Source: Nocardiopsis alba DSM 43377
GTDB lineage: Bacteria > Actinomycetota > Actinomycetes > Streptosporangiales > Streptosporangiaceae
Length of the DNA: 64,000 bases
Direction: 5' to 3'
NCBI RefSeq assembly: GCF_000341225.1
Contig: NZ_ANAC01000003.1
Location: 124,001 to 188,000 of the forward strand
Shown: one piece after another, positions 8,179 to 15,794 of the stretch
How positions within the stretch are numbered: position 1 is the stretch's first letter
Layout: every line of letters begins with the position of its first letter
Program-made: the position numbers and the translations under genes
Notes under the pieces: generated by a model
The model's input: only the letters and a program-made list of their open reading frames with translations
What the model was told of the DNA's origin: nothing
The model's database searches: none

Positions 8179-8670
8179 ATGGCCGACCTGGACTCGATCC
8201 CGGTCACCCTGATCGACGGACGCGAGACCACCTTCGGCGAGTGGGCCGGAAAGGTGCGCCTGGTGGTGAACGTGGCGTCCCGCTGCGGACTCACCTCCCA
8301 GTACGGTGCGCTGGAGGAGCTCCAGAAGCGCTACGCCGACCGCGGTTTCACGGTCATCGGATTCCCCAGCAACCAGTTCCTCCAGGAGTTCGGCGGCGAG
8401 GACAAGATCGCCGAGTACTGCTCGACGACCTGGGGCGTCACCTTCCCGATGACCACCAAGACGAAGGTCAACGGACGCGGGCGCCACCCCCTCTACGAGG
8501 AGCTCACCCGGGTCCCCGACGCCGGGGGGAGCGCCGGACGGATCAGGTGGAACTTCGAGAAGTTCCTGGTCCTGCCGGACGGGACCACGCACCGATTCCG
8601 GCCGACCACGGTGCCCGACGCCCCCGAGATCGTCGACCTCATCGAGGGTTCCCTGCCCGAGGGCACCTGA
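8179..8670 (+). CDS. Glutathione peroxidase-family thiol peroxidase
   Basis: A 163-residue thioredoxin-fold peroxidase. Seen: NVASRCGLTSQY with the peroxidatic Cys near residue 36, then FPSNQF with the catalytic Gln, and IRWNFEKFLV with the catalytic Trp/Asn. It uses Cys, not selenocysteine. Bacterial members usually take electrons from thioredoxin (or mycothiol systems in actinobacteria) to reduce organic hydroperoxides. AAGGAG lies 5-10 bases before ATG 8179. It follows the ArsR-type gene by 54 bp and may be cotranscribed with it. Confidence 0.93.
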   Translation: MADLDSIPVTLIDGRETTFGEWAGKVRLVVNVASRCGLTSQYGALEELQKRYADRGFTVIGFPSNQFLQEFGGEDKIAEYCSTTWGVTFPMTTKTKVNGRGRHPLYEELTRVPDAGGSAGRIRWNFEKFLVLPDGTTHRFRPTTVPDAPEIVDLIEGSLPEGT

Positions 8671-8681
8671 CCCGACCGATC

Positions 8682-8706
8682 ACGCCGGGCGACCGACGCC
8701 CGGCGT
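8682..8706. terminator. Bidirectional hairpin between GPx and TDT genes
   Basis: A perfect 10-bp stem ACGCCGGGCG / CGCCCGGCGT with a 5-base loop sits 12 bases past the GPx stop. It faces the end of the opposing permease gene. Confidence 0.65.
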
Positions 8707-8711
8707 CCGGT

Positions 8712-9875
8712 TCACGACGGGGCGAGCAGCCGGCCGCTGACGACGCTCCCGTGGAAGGTGCGCGTCGCGACGACGATCCAGGCGGCGACGAGCCCGACGT
8801 AGAGGACGGCGGCGAGCCAGGCCAGGGTGACCGACCCGGTGTGGCCGGCCAGCGCACCGACGCCGGTGACGCAGGTGCCGACGGGGAAGGTGAAGGACCA
8901 CCAGGTCAGGGCGAAGGGCGCCCCGCCGCGGAACCGATGGACCGTCACCGCCGCCGCGACGCTCGCCCACAGCAGGGCGAACCCGAGGACGGGGAGCCCG
9001 TAGACCACGCCGAAGAGTTCGAAGGCGGTCGCGAGCCGTGCGGAGACGGCGTGGTGGGCGCTGTCGCCCAGGAGGTTCGCCGCGGTGATGGACTGCCCCA
9101 GAGGGCCCAGCACGATCCACAGCGTCGGCACCATGGTGGTCTCTCCGGGGCCGTGCTGAACGAGCCTGGTCCACAGCATGACGATGATCGGCAACGAGGC
9201 GACCAGCGAGAGACCGAACATGGCGTAGCAGGCCAGGAACATCAGCAGACGTGGCTCACCGGCGGGTATGTGGGGGACGAGCAGGGCTCCGGAGGCCGCC
9301 GAGACCATCGGCGGGACGACGGGCATCAGCCGGCCGCCGAAGGTCGACTCCACCGGGCTGTGGTTCCTCCCGATGAAGGTCGTGTAGGTGACGTACCAGG
9401 CGCACGCGAGCCCGAGGAGGGTGCCGAGCGTCCACAGGACGGCGTCGACGACGACCACGGTCCGCTGCCCGAGAAGGTCCCCGCCGAGCAGCAGGGTTCC
9501 GGTGCCGACGGTGAGCAGCGCCATGGGCGGGGCGCCCAGGAAGTGCGCCATCACCGGATGCGTGAGGTAGCCGCGCGCCTTGGAGGCGGCGACGCGTAAG
9601 TGGACGAAGAAGGCCACCGTCAGAGTGATCAGCAGGAGGGTGGCCAGGATCCACACGCCCGTCGCCCAGATCCGCAGGGCCGAGGACTGGAACGGCAGGG
9701 TCGCGGCGGCGACGGCGACGATGCCGGTGCCCATGATCGACGCGTACCAGTTCGGGGTCACCGAGCCGAACAGGTCCCTCACGTCGTCGACGTCACGCCA
9801 CAGCCACCGGCCGCCGGATCCGCGGGCCGGAGCGGAGGGGGTGGGCGCGGACGTCGACGAAGGTGAGAAGGTCAT
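8712..9875 (-). CDS. TDT/SLAC1-family membrane transporter (TehA/Mae1-like)
   Basis: About 387 residues with roughly ten hydrophobic helices. It opens with a soluble Ser/Pro-rich N-terminus and the family segment VTPNWYASIMGTGIVAV. The family exports or conducts C4-dicarboxylates, tellurite, sulfite or anions. The divergent LysR gene suggests an inducible anion or acid exporter, but the substrate cannot be told. ATG 9875 is preferred over an upstream TTG at 9935. The ribosome site is weak. Confidence 0.88.
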   Translation of the reverse strand: MTFSPSSTSAPTPSAPARGSGGRWLWRDVDDVRDLFGSVTPNWYASIMGTGIVAVAAATLPFQSSALRIWATGVWILATLLLITLTVAFFVHLRVAASKARGYLTHPVMAHFLGAPPMALLTVGTGTLLLGGDLLGQRTVVVVDAVLWTLGTLLGLACAWYVTYTTFIGRNHSPVESTFGGRLMPVVPPMVSAASGALLVPHIPAGEPRLLMFLACYAMFGLSLVASLPIIVMLWTRLVQHGPGETTMVPTLWIVLGPLGQSITAANLLGDSAHHAVSARLATAFELFGVVYGLPVLGFALLWASVAAAVTVHRFRGGAPFALTWWSFTFPVGTCVTGVGALAGHTGSVTLAWLAAVLYVGLVAAWIVVATRTFHGSVVSGRLLAPS

Positions 9876-9920
9876 GAGCCCAGAGTGCCGCCGCGCGGCG
9901 GTCCCGGGAAGAGTGATGTC

Positions 9921-9936
9921 CTTGTGGCGGCACAAG
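9921..9936. promoter_or_regulatory. LysR-type operator palindrome
   Basis: The 16-bp perfect dyad CTTGTG-N4-CACAAG lies between the divergent TDT transporter and the LysR gene. A dyad in the shared promoter is the expected position and form for a LysR regulatory site. Confidence 0.6.
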
Positions 9937-9961
9937 CGTTGTTTGTGAAGGGGGAGGCGCC

Positions 9962-10885
9962 ATGGACCCGGTCGATCTGGACCTCGTCGCGCTCCGGGTC
10001 CTGGCGATGGTCGGGGACGGTCACAGCCTCACCGAGGCGGCACGGAGGTTGGGGGTGACCCAGCAGGCCGTATCGGCGAGGGCGAAGAAGTTGGAGGCAC
10101 GGCTGGGCGTGACGCTGGTGGCGCGTGGCGCGCAGGGGGCGCGCCTCACCGACACCGGTGTGCTCGTCGCCGGGTGGGCGGGCGAACTCCTGGCCTCGGC
10201 GGATCGGGTGGCGACCTCCCTCGCGACCCTGCGCGGGGACGCGGAATCGCGGTTGACGGTCGCCGCGAGCCTCACCATCGCCGAGCACCTCATGCCGCGC
10301 TGGCTGAGGGCCATGCGTCAGGAGACCGGACGGGGAGAGCCGCCCGAGGTGAGACTGGTGGCGGCCAACAGCACCGAGGTCGTCGAACGGGTCCGTGAGG
10401 GGCGGGCGGACCTGGGCTTCGTCGAGACGCCCGAGCCGGTGCGCGACGTGGAGTACCGGATCATCGGCTCCGACGACCTGGCCGTCGTCGTCGCACCGGG
10501 ACACCCTTGGGCCCGGCGACGTGGGCCGATCACGGCGCGCGGGCTCGCCTCCACCCCGCTCGTCCTTCGGGAGCCGGGGTCGGGTACTCGAAGCGCCTTC
10601 GAGTACGCGCTCGGGGCGCTACCGGAGCCGTTGGCGCCGGTAGCGCCGGCGGCGGAGCTGCCCACGGCGGCGGGCATCCGGCTCACCGCCATCGAGGAGG
10701 GGCTTCCCGCCGTGGTCAGCCGCCGCGCCGTCGAGGAGGATCTCGACGGTGGGAGGTTGCTCGAGGTCCCGGTGTCGGGGGTGCGGTTGACCAGGCCGCT
10801 CGCCGTGATCTGGGCCGAGGGGACGAGGCTCTCGCGAGCCGCGGAGGAATTGTTGAGGCACGTCCTCGCCGGCCCGCCCGGGTGA
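9962..10885 (+). CDS. LysR-family transcriptional regulator
   Basis: A 307-residue LysR protein. The N-terminal helix-turn-helix is HSLTEAARRLGVTQQAVSARAKKLEARLG, followed by a linker helix and a periplasmic-binding-like effector domain from about residue 90 (LTVAASLTIAEHLMPRW onward). GGGGAGG lies 4-10 bases before ATG 9962. It is divergent from the TDT transporter with a dyad between them, so it probably controls that gene in response to the transported anion or a precursor. Confidence 0.92.
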   Translation: MDPVDLDLVALRVLAMVGDGHSLTEAARRLGVTQQAVSARAKKLEARLGVTLVARGAQGARLTDTGVLVAGWAGELLASADRVATSLATLRGDAESRLTVAASLTIAEHLMPRWLRAMRQETGRGEPPEVRLVAANSTEVVERVREGRADLGFVETPEPVRDVEYRIIGSDDLAVVVAPGHPWARRRGPITARGLASTPLVLREPGSGTRSAFEYALGALPEPLAPVAPAAELPTAAGIRLTAIEEGLPAVVSRRAVEEDLDGGRLLEVPVSGVRLTRPLAVIWAEGTRLSRAAEELLRHVLAGPPG

Positions 10886-10947
10886 GGTGGGTGGTGGGGA
10901 GGTCTGGAGCCTCCGCCTCTCCACCCTCGCGCCCAAGGGAGCATGGG

Positions 10948-11265
10948 TCACTCGGGGAGGGGATCCACGAGAGGGAGAAGGTCGCCGATCGTACGGGCCT
11001 CCGTGAGGCCCGAGGCGGTGGCGACCCAATAGGACTGTGTGGCCTCCCCGAACCACAGGACCAGGTGCGGGTTGAGGGCCTGGAGTTCGGCGGCCCGGAG
11101 GTGTTCCCGAGCGAACTCGCTGCGGTGGCCGCCCAGCATGGGCAGGCGGCGGGCACGCCGGGTGCGGCAGGCGCGATGGCCGCAGGAGACACAGGAGGGG
11201 CCTGTCCGGGGGACTGATTCGCGGAAAGTCCTGCGGGAGGGGCGGGGCGCGAGCGTAGAATGCAT
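10948..11265 (-). CDS. Small actinobacterial protein with a Cys-rich N-terminus
   Basis: A 105-residue protein with no assigned function. Seen: a basic N-terminus, a CVSC followed by a further Cys (possible metal site), a helical ELQALNPHLVLWFG segment, then SYWVAT and a short C-terminal helix. Similar small proteins recur beside HATPase/XRE/DUF397 genes in actinomycetes, and here it lies downstream of the HATPase on the same strand. ATG 11265 is chosen because the conserved-looking part begins soon after it. The frame is open further upstream, but with poor, low-complexity sequence. Confidence 0.6.
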   Translation of the reverse strand: MHSTLAPRPSRRTFRESVPRTGPSCVSCGHRACRTRRARRLPMLGGHRSEFAREHLRAAELQALNPHLVLWFGEATQSYWVATASGLTEARTIGDLLPLVDPLPE

Positions 11266-11429
11266 CACTGATCCTGCTTTCTGGCTTTGAACGGGTTGGG
11301 ACTTCGGGATCGCTCGGGCTCGGAAGGCGTTGCTGCGCCTACCGGGCCCTTTTCCATGCGTGGATGTATGCGGGATTGGTGGGGGCCGTCCGCTCCAGGG
11401 GCCTGTGGGGAGTAAGAGGCCTGAAGGTG

Positions 11430-11996
11430 TCAGGGGTGGAGAAGGGGCCAGCGGCTGTCCTCCAGGTCGTAGGCGAGGAAGAACCACACCTCCCGGTGGC
11501 TCGGGAACCCGTTGTCCCCCCAGTCCGTGGCCAGGGCGTCGATCATGGCCAACCCCCGTCCGGCGTCGGCCTCGGGGTCCAGACCGCCGGGGTCCGCCTT
11601 CAGGTGGAGGCGGTCGCGGACGTTCCGGGGGCGGTCGGCGGGCACGCCGCCGTCACGACAGATGAGCCGCAGCCCGTTCCGGTGGCGTTCGCACAGCAGT
11701 GAGTAGGAGCGGCCGGGAAGCCCGGAGAGGGAGTGCTTGAGGGCGTTACCGGCCAGTTCGCTCCCGAGCAGGGTGAACAAGTGCCGGTAGTCGGCGTTCT
11801 GTTGGGCGGCGCAGGTGTCGAGGAAGGCTCGGACCAGCGGCATGAGGGCCGGTGAGGAGCCGAAGTCGTAGCGACGGACCCGGTAGTGGGGTCGGTCGGG
11901 GCGGCGGTTGAAGTAGTGCCGGAGGGAGTAGGGGACCAGCTCGTTGAGGGCGATGGTCACCTGGCCCATCTGAGGCACGGGGGCGAGTTTGGGCAT
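11430..11996 (-). CDS. HATPase_c ATP-binding protein (RsbW/AbaA-like)
   Basis: A 188-residue GHKL-fold protein: N-box LGSELAGNALKHSLSG, G1 box CRDGGVPADRPRN, and G2 box ADAGRGLAMIDALATDWG. No histidine phosphoacceptor domain is present. Such stand-alone ATPases in actinomycetes are anti-sigma-like Ser kinases, or members of WhiJ/AbaA-type developmental modules with XRE and DUF397 proteins, as found immediately across the divergent promoter. AGGAG lies 10 bases before ATG 11996. The start could be extended to 12053, but that gives a non-conserved extension. Confidence 0.82.
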   Translation of the reverse strand: MPKLAPVPQMGQVTIALNELVPYSLRHYFNRRPDRPHYRVRRYDFGSSPALMPLVRAFLDTCAAQQNADYRHLFTLLGSELAGNALKHSLSGLPGRSYSLLCERHRNGLRLICRDGGVPADRPRNVRDRLHLKADPGGLDPEADAGRGLAMIDALATDWGDNGFPSHREVWFFLAYDLEDSRWPLLHP

Positions 11997-12169
11997 GACG
12001 AACAGACTCCTAGCGCGGGGAGAAGCGATGAGTGGTTCGGTGAGCGCCCGCAAGGCCGATGACCTTCACGATTTCCCTACGGAGGGAAAGGGGCACGGCG
12101 TAGCCTGACCAGCGGAGATCATCTCGACGGAGAGTGATGCTCATGTCACTGGCTACACATCCATGATGT

Positions 12170-12210
12170 TCTGGAGATTCTCCAGAGTCAAGCATTTCAG
12201 AGAATCTCTG
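12170..12210. promoter_or_regulatory. Twin palindromic operators upstream of the XRE gene
   Basis: Site 1 is TCTGGAGA-T-TCTCCAGA (12170-12186). Site 2 is CAGAGA-A-TCTCTG (12198-12210). Both share the core GAGA-W-TCTC, with centres 26 bp apart. A TAGATT -10-like hexamer at 12222-12227 puts the transcription start near ATG 12234, and site 2 covers the -35 region. This fits autoregulation by the adjacent XRE protein, whose message may be leaderless. Confidence 0.6.
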
Positions 12211-12233
12211 GATGGATTTGATAGATTGCCCCC

Positions 12234-13088
12234 ATGGACCCCTCCTTTAGCCCGACCATCAGGCGCCGCCGTCTCGCTCGTATCCTGCGTGATCTTCGTG
12301 AGGAGTCCGGGGACACTCTTGACGTCGCCGCCAAGAAGTCAGGGGTTCCGCGAGCGACCCTGGGCAAGATGGAGACGGCTTCTCTCAAGCGGATCAGCGC
12401 AAGTCACTTGGATTCCCTCGCGAGGCTCTACCAAGTGGACAAGAGCGTTTGGGAAGGCATGCACCAACTCGCGAAGGATGCGGTGGAACTGGGGTGGTGG
12501 TCGAAGTACAAGGATGTCTTCAGGCCAGGTGGGTTGCCGTCCTTCGAAGTCGAAGCCTCGTTCATACGCGTCTACGAGGCGCAGGTGATCCCTGGCCTGT
12601 TGCAGACCCCGGCTTATACGAAAGGTGTGTTCCTGGGGGCTAACGCCTACTCGGAGGAGCGCATACGACGCCACATCCAGGCGCGTATGAAGCGCCAAGA
12701 AATCCTGAGCCGCCTCCACCCTCCGGAGTACGCGGCGGTCATCGACGAAAGTGCTCTACGCAGGCGTTCCGGTGATGCTGAGAGCATGAGGGAGCAGCTA
12801 CTGCACCTCACAACGATGGCGACGCGACCCAACGTCGCGATCCAAGTGCTCCCGTTCTCTGCCGGAATGCACGCTGCCAACCTGGGCAGCTTTCAGATCA
12901 TGGAGTTCTCGGAGCCCAGCGACCCCACAATCGGATACGCAGAGACGCCAACATCCACCCTTTATGTGGAGACTCTGGAAGAGATCCGCCGATATGATGC
13001 GATGTGGCGTGAAGCGAGCAGTGCTGCTCTGACCGTGGCCCAGACCATAGACTTCGTGCATGACGTCGCCGAGTCGCTAGAGGATTGA
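12234..13088 (+). CDS. XRE-family regulator with DUF5753 domain (WhiJ-like)
   Basis: A 284-residue regulator. The N-terminal helix-turn-helix spans about residues 15-70 (GDTLDVAAKKSGVPRATLGKME). The DUF5753 domain starts near residue 95, with the typical EAQVIPGLLQTPAYTKGVF and the later IQVLPFSAGMHAANLGSFQIMEF. These proteins are DNA-binding partners of small DUF397 proteins in developmental and antibiotic control in Streptomyces, and here a DUF397 gene follows by 2 bp. Base composition looks less GC-rich than neighbouring housekeeping genes. The twin dyads upstream are probable self-operators. Confidence 0.9.
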   Translation: MDPSFSPTIRRRRLARILRDLREESGDTLDVAAKKSGVPRATLGKMETASLKRISASHLDSLARLYQVDKSVWEGMHQLAKDAVELGWWSKYKDVFRPGGLPSFEVEASFIRVYEAQVIPGLLQTPAYTKGVFLGANAYSEERIRRHIQARMKRQEILSRLHPPEYAAVIDESALRRRSGDAESMREQLLHLTTMATRPNVAIQVLPFSAGMHAANLGSFQIMEFSEPSDPTIGYAETPTSTLYVETLEEIRRYDAMWREASSAALTVAQTIDFVHDVAESLED

Positions 13089-13090
13089 TC

Positions 13091-13336
13091 GTGACCGACC
13101 TCGTGTTCCTTAAGAGCAGTTACAGCGGCGCCGGTGAGAACTGCGTCGAAGTAGCCCAGATCCCCGCGAAGTTCAGGAAGTCCAGCTACAGCGGCGTCAA
13201 TAACAACTGTGTCGAGGTCGCTGACCTGCCCTGTGGTGCCGCCGTTCGAGACTCGAAGAACCCGGCCAAGGGCCACCTGGCCTTCGACTCCGCGGAGTGG
13301 ACCGCCTTCCTCCGCTCCACCCGCGATCTCTCCTGA
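13091..13336 (+). CDS. DUF397 protein (BldB-like partner of the XRE regulator)
   Basis: An 81-residue protein with the DUF397 motif twice in tandem: LKSSYSGAGENCVEVAQ and RKSSYSGVNNNCVEVAD, ending with VRDSKNP and LAFDSAEWTAFL. A single copy is usual, so the N-terminal half looks like an internal duplication. GTG 13091 lies two bases after the XRE stop, so the two are cotranscribed and presumably partners. Confidence 0.9.
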   Translation: MTDLVFLKSSYSGAGENCVEVAQIPAKFRKSSYSGVNNNCVEVADLPCGAAVRDSKNPAKGHLAFDSAEWTAFLRSTRDLS

Positions 13337-13431
13337 CCCTCGGAATCACCCGGCTCACGTCTGAACTCTCCTACCTCACCCCGGGGTTCGCCAAGGCGAG
13401 CTCCGAGGGAGGCGGGTGGCACGGCCATCGT

Positions 13432-13959
13432 TCATGCAGCTCTGGACGCCATGTACTCCGTGAACGTCAGAGCATGATGCCACGCGGCGTCTCGTGCTCG
13501 TAGCGTGGCCAGGACAAGCTCGGGTTCCTCGGTGAGGGTCGCACCGAGGAACCGATCGCCATCGAACTCCAAACGTGCCACGGTGGTGCTGTCGAAGACC
13601 CAGAAGTCGAAGTCGGGAAGCTCCTCGACGATCGGGTGTTCACGCGGCAGGTAGCGGATGTCCTCGCCCACCCCCAGGTTGTAGGGGGTGCCCCACAGCT
13701 CCCAACGCAGATAGTCCGAGGGAGGGTCGTCGATCAACCGCACCCGTTCCATGCGCTTACCGGTGGCGAGTTCCTCCCGCATCATGCTCAGCCAAGGCCT
13801 GAACCAGTCCAGCCCTGGGTCTTCGCCGGTAAGCCATTGCTGGAACGGTCGATCCTCGTTGAGCTTGCCGTAATGCGTGCGGGTCTCAAGACGCCAGGCG
13901 GTGTGACGGTACTTGCGAAAGAGCGCGTTGAAGTCCGCTCCGCCGATGATCTCGGACAT
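13432..13959 (-). CDS. DUF6879-family protein
   Basis: A 175-residue soluble protein of unknown biochemical role. Seen: ALFRKYRHTAWRLETRTHYG near the N-terminus, SDYLRWELWGTPYNLGVGEDIRYL in the centre, and FDFWVFDSTTVARLEFDGD. The same layout occurs in the DUF6879 gene at 14961-15509. DUF6879 genes in actinomycetes typically sit next to XRE-DUF5753 regulators, as here. GGAGTGAG abuts ATG 13959. It is convergent with the DUF397 gene. Confidence 0.8.
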   Translation of the reverse strand: MSEIIGGADFNALFRKYRHTAWRLETRTHYGKLNEDRPFQQWLTGEDPGLDWFRPWLSMMREELATGKRMERVRLIDDPPSDYLRWELWGTPYNLGVGEDIRYLPREHPIVEELPDFDFWVFDSTTVARLEFDGDRFLGATLTEEPELVLATLRARDAAWHHALTFTEYMASRAA

Positions 13960-14091
13960 CTCACTCCTTGGGGGTAGGGGGTCTGGAGGTTGTGGCCTTC
14001 CGCCCGGATGGGACCTCTGCCGGGACTTCCAACAGGAACGAGATCTCTGTCGAGCGAGCGGACACCCGTTGCCATCACCCCTGAGCCGGGC

Positions 14092-14964
14092 TCATGATCG
14101 TGCGAGCTGTCGGTACTCCGACGCGATGCGCTCCAGGTGGGCGACCGCATCGTCGCCGAAGTCGGCCAACTTCTCCAGCTCGCCGAACAACTCGACATAT
14201 GTGGAAATGTCGGCAGTACCGGTCAGAGTCGCGGTCGCGGTCTCCGTGCCCACCATGACGGCGTCCTCGTCATAGATATGGAACGCATTGCGCGGGAAGA
14301 TCCGGACAGGAGTACTCCACGGAATGATGCCGATACCGACCTGTCCGCCTGAGCGTGCGACCTCGGCGATGTCCTCCACCTGCTTGGCCATCAACTCGGC
14401 TGAACCGGCCTGCCAGCGCAAAGCCCCTTCGGACATGATGAGCCGGTATCGAGTGGAACCCGTGGTCAGTGCCTGACGACGTCCCTGCCTCAACCTGATG
14501 GCCGCTTCGGCTTCCTCCACCGGAACCTTGTATCGAGGGACCGTATAGAGACATCTGGAGTACTCATAGGTCTGGAGGATCCCGAAGACCATCAACGGCT
14601 GAAACGAACGAACCAGTGAGGACTTCGCTTCGATCTGGGCCACTCGCTGCTGTACAGCCGGCACCCTTCGAGCAAGGATCACTCGTGTAGAGGCTTCCTC
14701 GCGTAGGGATTCGGCCAGGGCCAGTAGTTCGGCGCGTTCGTTCTCAGGGACTTCGTAGACCCGGCATAGCGCTGCCACGTCGTTCACGGACGGGAGCAGC
14801 AGTGAGCGTTCGATCTTGGAGATCTTCGACTGAGACATGCCCGCCTGCGCTCCGGCGCGAACACCGCTGATGCCGATATGCCGCCGAGCCTCCCGCAGGG
14901 CACGGGCGAGCCGGTCGCGGCCTTCCGGCCCGCGACCGGCAGGCGTGTTCTTGGGACCTGTCAT
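14092..14964 (-). CDS. XRE-family regulator with DUF5753 domain, second copy
   Basis: A 290-residue WhiJ-like regulator. The helix-turn-helix has SGVRAGAQAGMSQSKISKIE near residues 34-53. The DUF5753 domain has QPLMVFGILQTYEYSRCLY and IGIIPWSTPVRIFPRNAFHIY. The start ATG 14964 overlaps the stop of the upstream DUF6879 gene (ATGA), so the two are translated together. It is the likely ligand of the twin ATTCC-N9-GGAAT sites in the promoter shared with the divergent peptide/methyltransferase genes. Confidence 0.9.
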   Translation of the reverse strand: MTGPKNTPAGRGPEGRDRLARALREARRHIGISGVRAGAQAGMSQSKISKIERSLLLPSVNDVAALCRVYEVPENERAELLALAESLREEASTRVILARRVPAVQQRVAQIEAKSSLVRSFQPLMVFGILQTYEYSRCLYTVPRYKVPVEEAEAAIRLRQGRRQALTTGSTRYRLIMSEGALRWQAGSAELMAKQVEDIAEVARSGGQVGIGIIPWSTPVRIFPRNAFHIYDEDAVMVGTETATATLTGTADISTYVELFGELEKLADFGDDAVAHLERIASEYRQLARS

Positions 14965-15509
14965 ACAGTCCGGGTTGCTCTCCATTCCTCGGGATGGCGG
15001 GCCCACCACCGCTCGAACGGTTCGGCGCCGGCGAGGGCCGCCTCCCTGGCCTTCTGGTAGCGCTCCAGGTTATCCATGAGCTCTCCGCCCACGAACTCGC
15101 CGCTCTCGGTGTAGTGCATACGGATGGGGTACTCGTCGTCGAGTAGCCAGAAGTCGTGGTCGACGACCTCGGCGGGGAGCTCGCGTTCGGCCAGAACCAG
15201 GACGTGGATCTCCTCGCCGGCCTCGGAGTTGAGCACGTGCCCCCACTCGCATTCGAAGCGGAGGTAGTCGTTCAGCGGAGTTCTGAGGATCCTCACTCGG
15301 TGGCGCCGGAACCCGGACTCCTTCTCCGATCGGAGCTCCGCGAGCCAGGGGTTCTTTCGATCCCAGTCCGGCTCCGGCTCGCCCGCCTTGTGTCGGGCGA
15401 AGTCTCCGCCGTCCGAACCGACGGAGTGCTCCGCCAGCGTCTCCAGGCGGAAGGCGGATGCGGTCGCCTTCTCATCGAAGAACCGTACGAGTTCCTTCAG
15501 CGTGAGCAT
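14961..15509 (-). CDS. DUF6879-family protein, first gene of XRE operon
   Basis: A 182-residue paralogue of the 13432-13959 protein. It shares the N-terminal ASAFRLETLAEHSVG, central NDYLRFECEWG, HVLVLAERELP and HDFWLLDDEYPIRMHYTESGE motifs. GGAGG lies 8-12 bases before ATG 15509. It overlaps the XRE-DUF5753 gene by 4 bases. The operon is divergent from the candidate RiPP precursor across a 141-bp region full of dyads. Function is unknown; a regulatory partner role is inferred from linkage only. Confidence 0.8.
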   Translation of the reverse strand: MLTLKELVRFFDEKATASAFRLETLAEHSVGSDGGDFARHKAGEPEPDWDRKNPWLAELRSEKESGFRRHRVRILRTPLNDYLRFECEWGHVLNSEAGEEIHVLVLAERELPAEVVDHDFWLLDDEYPIRMHYTESGEFVGGELMDNLERYQKAREAALAGAEPFERWWARHPEEWRATRTV

Positions 15510-15535
15510 GGGGGTTCCTCCAGGGGGTCGAGGTG

Positions 15536-15608
15536 ATTCCATCATTGCAGGAATAATTCTCTGCGTCACCCTCTTGTCACGTAGAGATTATTCCAGTAGT
15601 AATGGAAT
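15536..15608. promoter_or_regulatory. Twin ATTCC-N9-GGAAT operators and divergent promoters
   Basis: Two 19-bp dyads of identical form lie at 15536-15554 and 15590-15608, centres 54 bp apart. Plus-strand promoter: TTGTCA (15574-15579), 17 bp, TAGTAA (15597-15602); the right dyad covers its -10. A mirror-image promoter on the minus strand (GTGACG, 17 bp, AATGAT) has its -10 inside the left dyad. An inner inverted repeat, GGAATAATTCTCT (15550-15562) against AGAGATTATTCC (15583-15594), adds further symmetry. The layout predicts joint repression of both operons, probably by the XRE-DUF5753 protein. Confidence 0.65.
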
Positions 15609-15650
15609 CGCCGGTGGATCGGTCACCGCGAACCCCTCAAGGAGCAGCTC

Positions 15651-15794
15651 ATGCGAGCACCTGGCATCGCCGTGTACGGCAGGCACGAGGACAACTCCTC
15701 CTCCGACGGACACAAGCCCGAGCGCCCCATCCCGCCGCCGACCCCCGACGACGGTGGCTCCGGTGGAGGCAGGCACGAGAGGGACGACGAGTAG
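15651..15794 (+). CDS. Candidate RiPP precursor peptide (47 residues)
   Basis: A short hydrophilic peptide with GGAG 6 bases before ATG 15651. About 85% of its codons end in G or C by my count, as expected for real coding DNA here. It begins MRAPGIAVYGRHEDN, has a Pro-rich centre (PIPPPTP), then an Asp-Asp-Gly-Gly segment at residues 33-36 within a Gly-rich stretch, and a charged tail. Six Asp residues (14, 19, 33, 34, 45, 46) are candidate modification sites; Asp19 and Asp34 precede Gly, the easiest context for aspartimide. It has no Cys, only one Thr and four Ser, so lanthipeptide chemistry is unlikely. The stop overlaps the GTG of the PIMT-like gene (TAGTG), which indicates coupled translation. 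Confidence 0.65.
   Translation: MRAPGIAVYGRHEDNSSSDGHKPERPIPPPTPDDGGSGGGRHERDDE

Noticed and set aside
12010-12195. Possible small minus-strand gene upstream of the HATPase
   Set aside because: It spans the divergent promoter and palindromes; no recognisable domain and no clear ribosome site. A shorter 44-codon version from 12144 remains conceivable.
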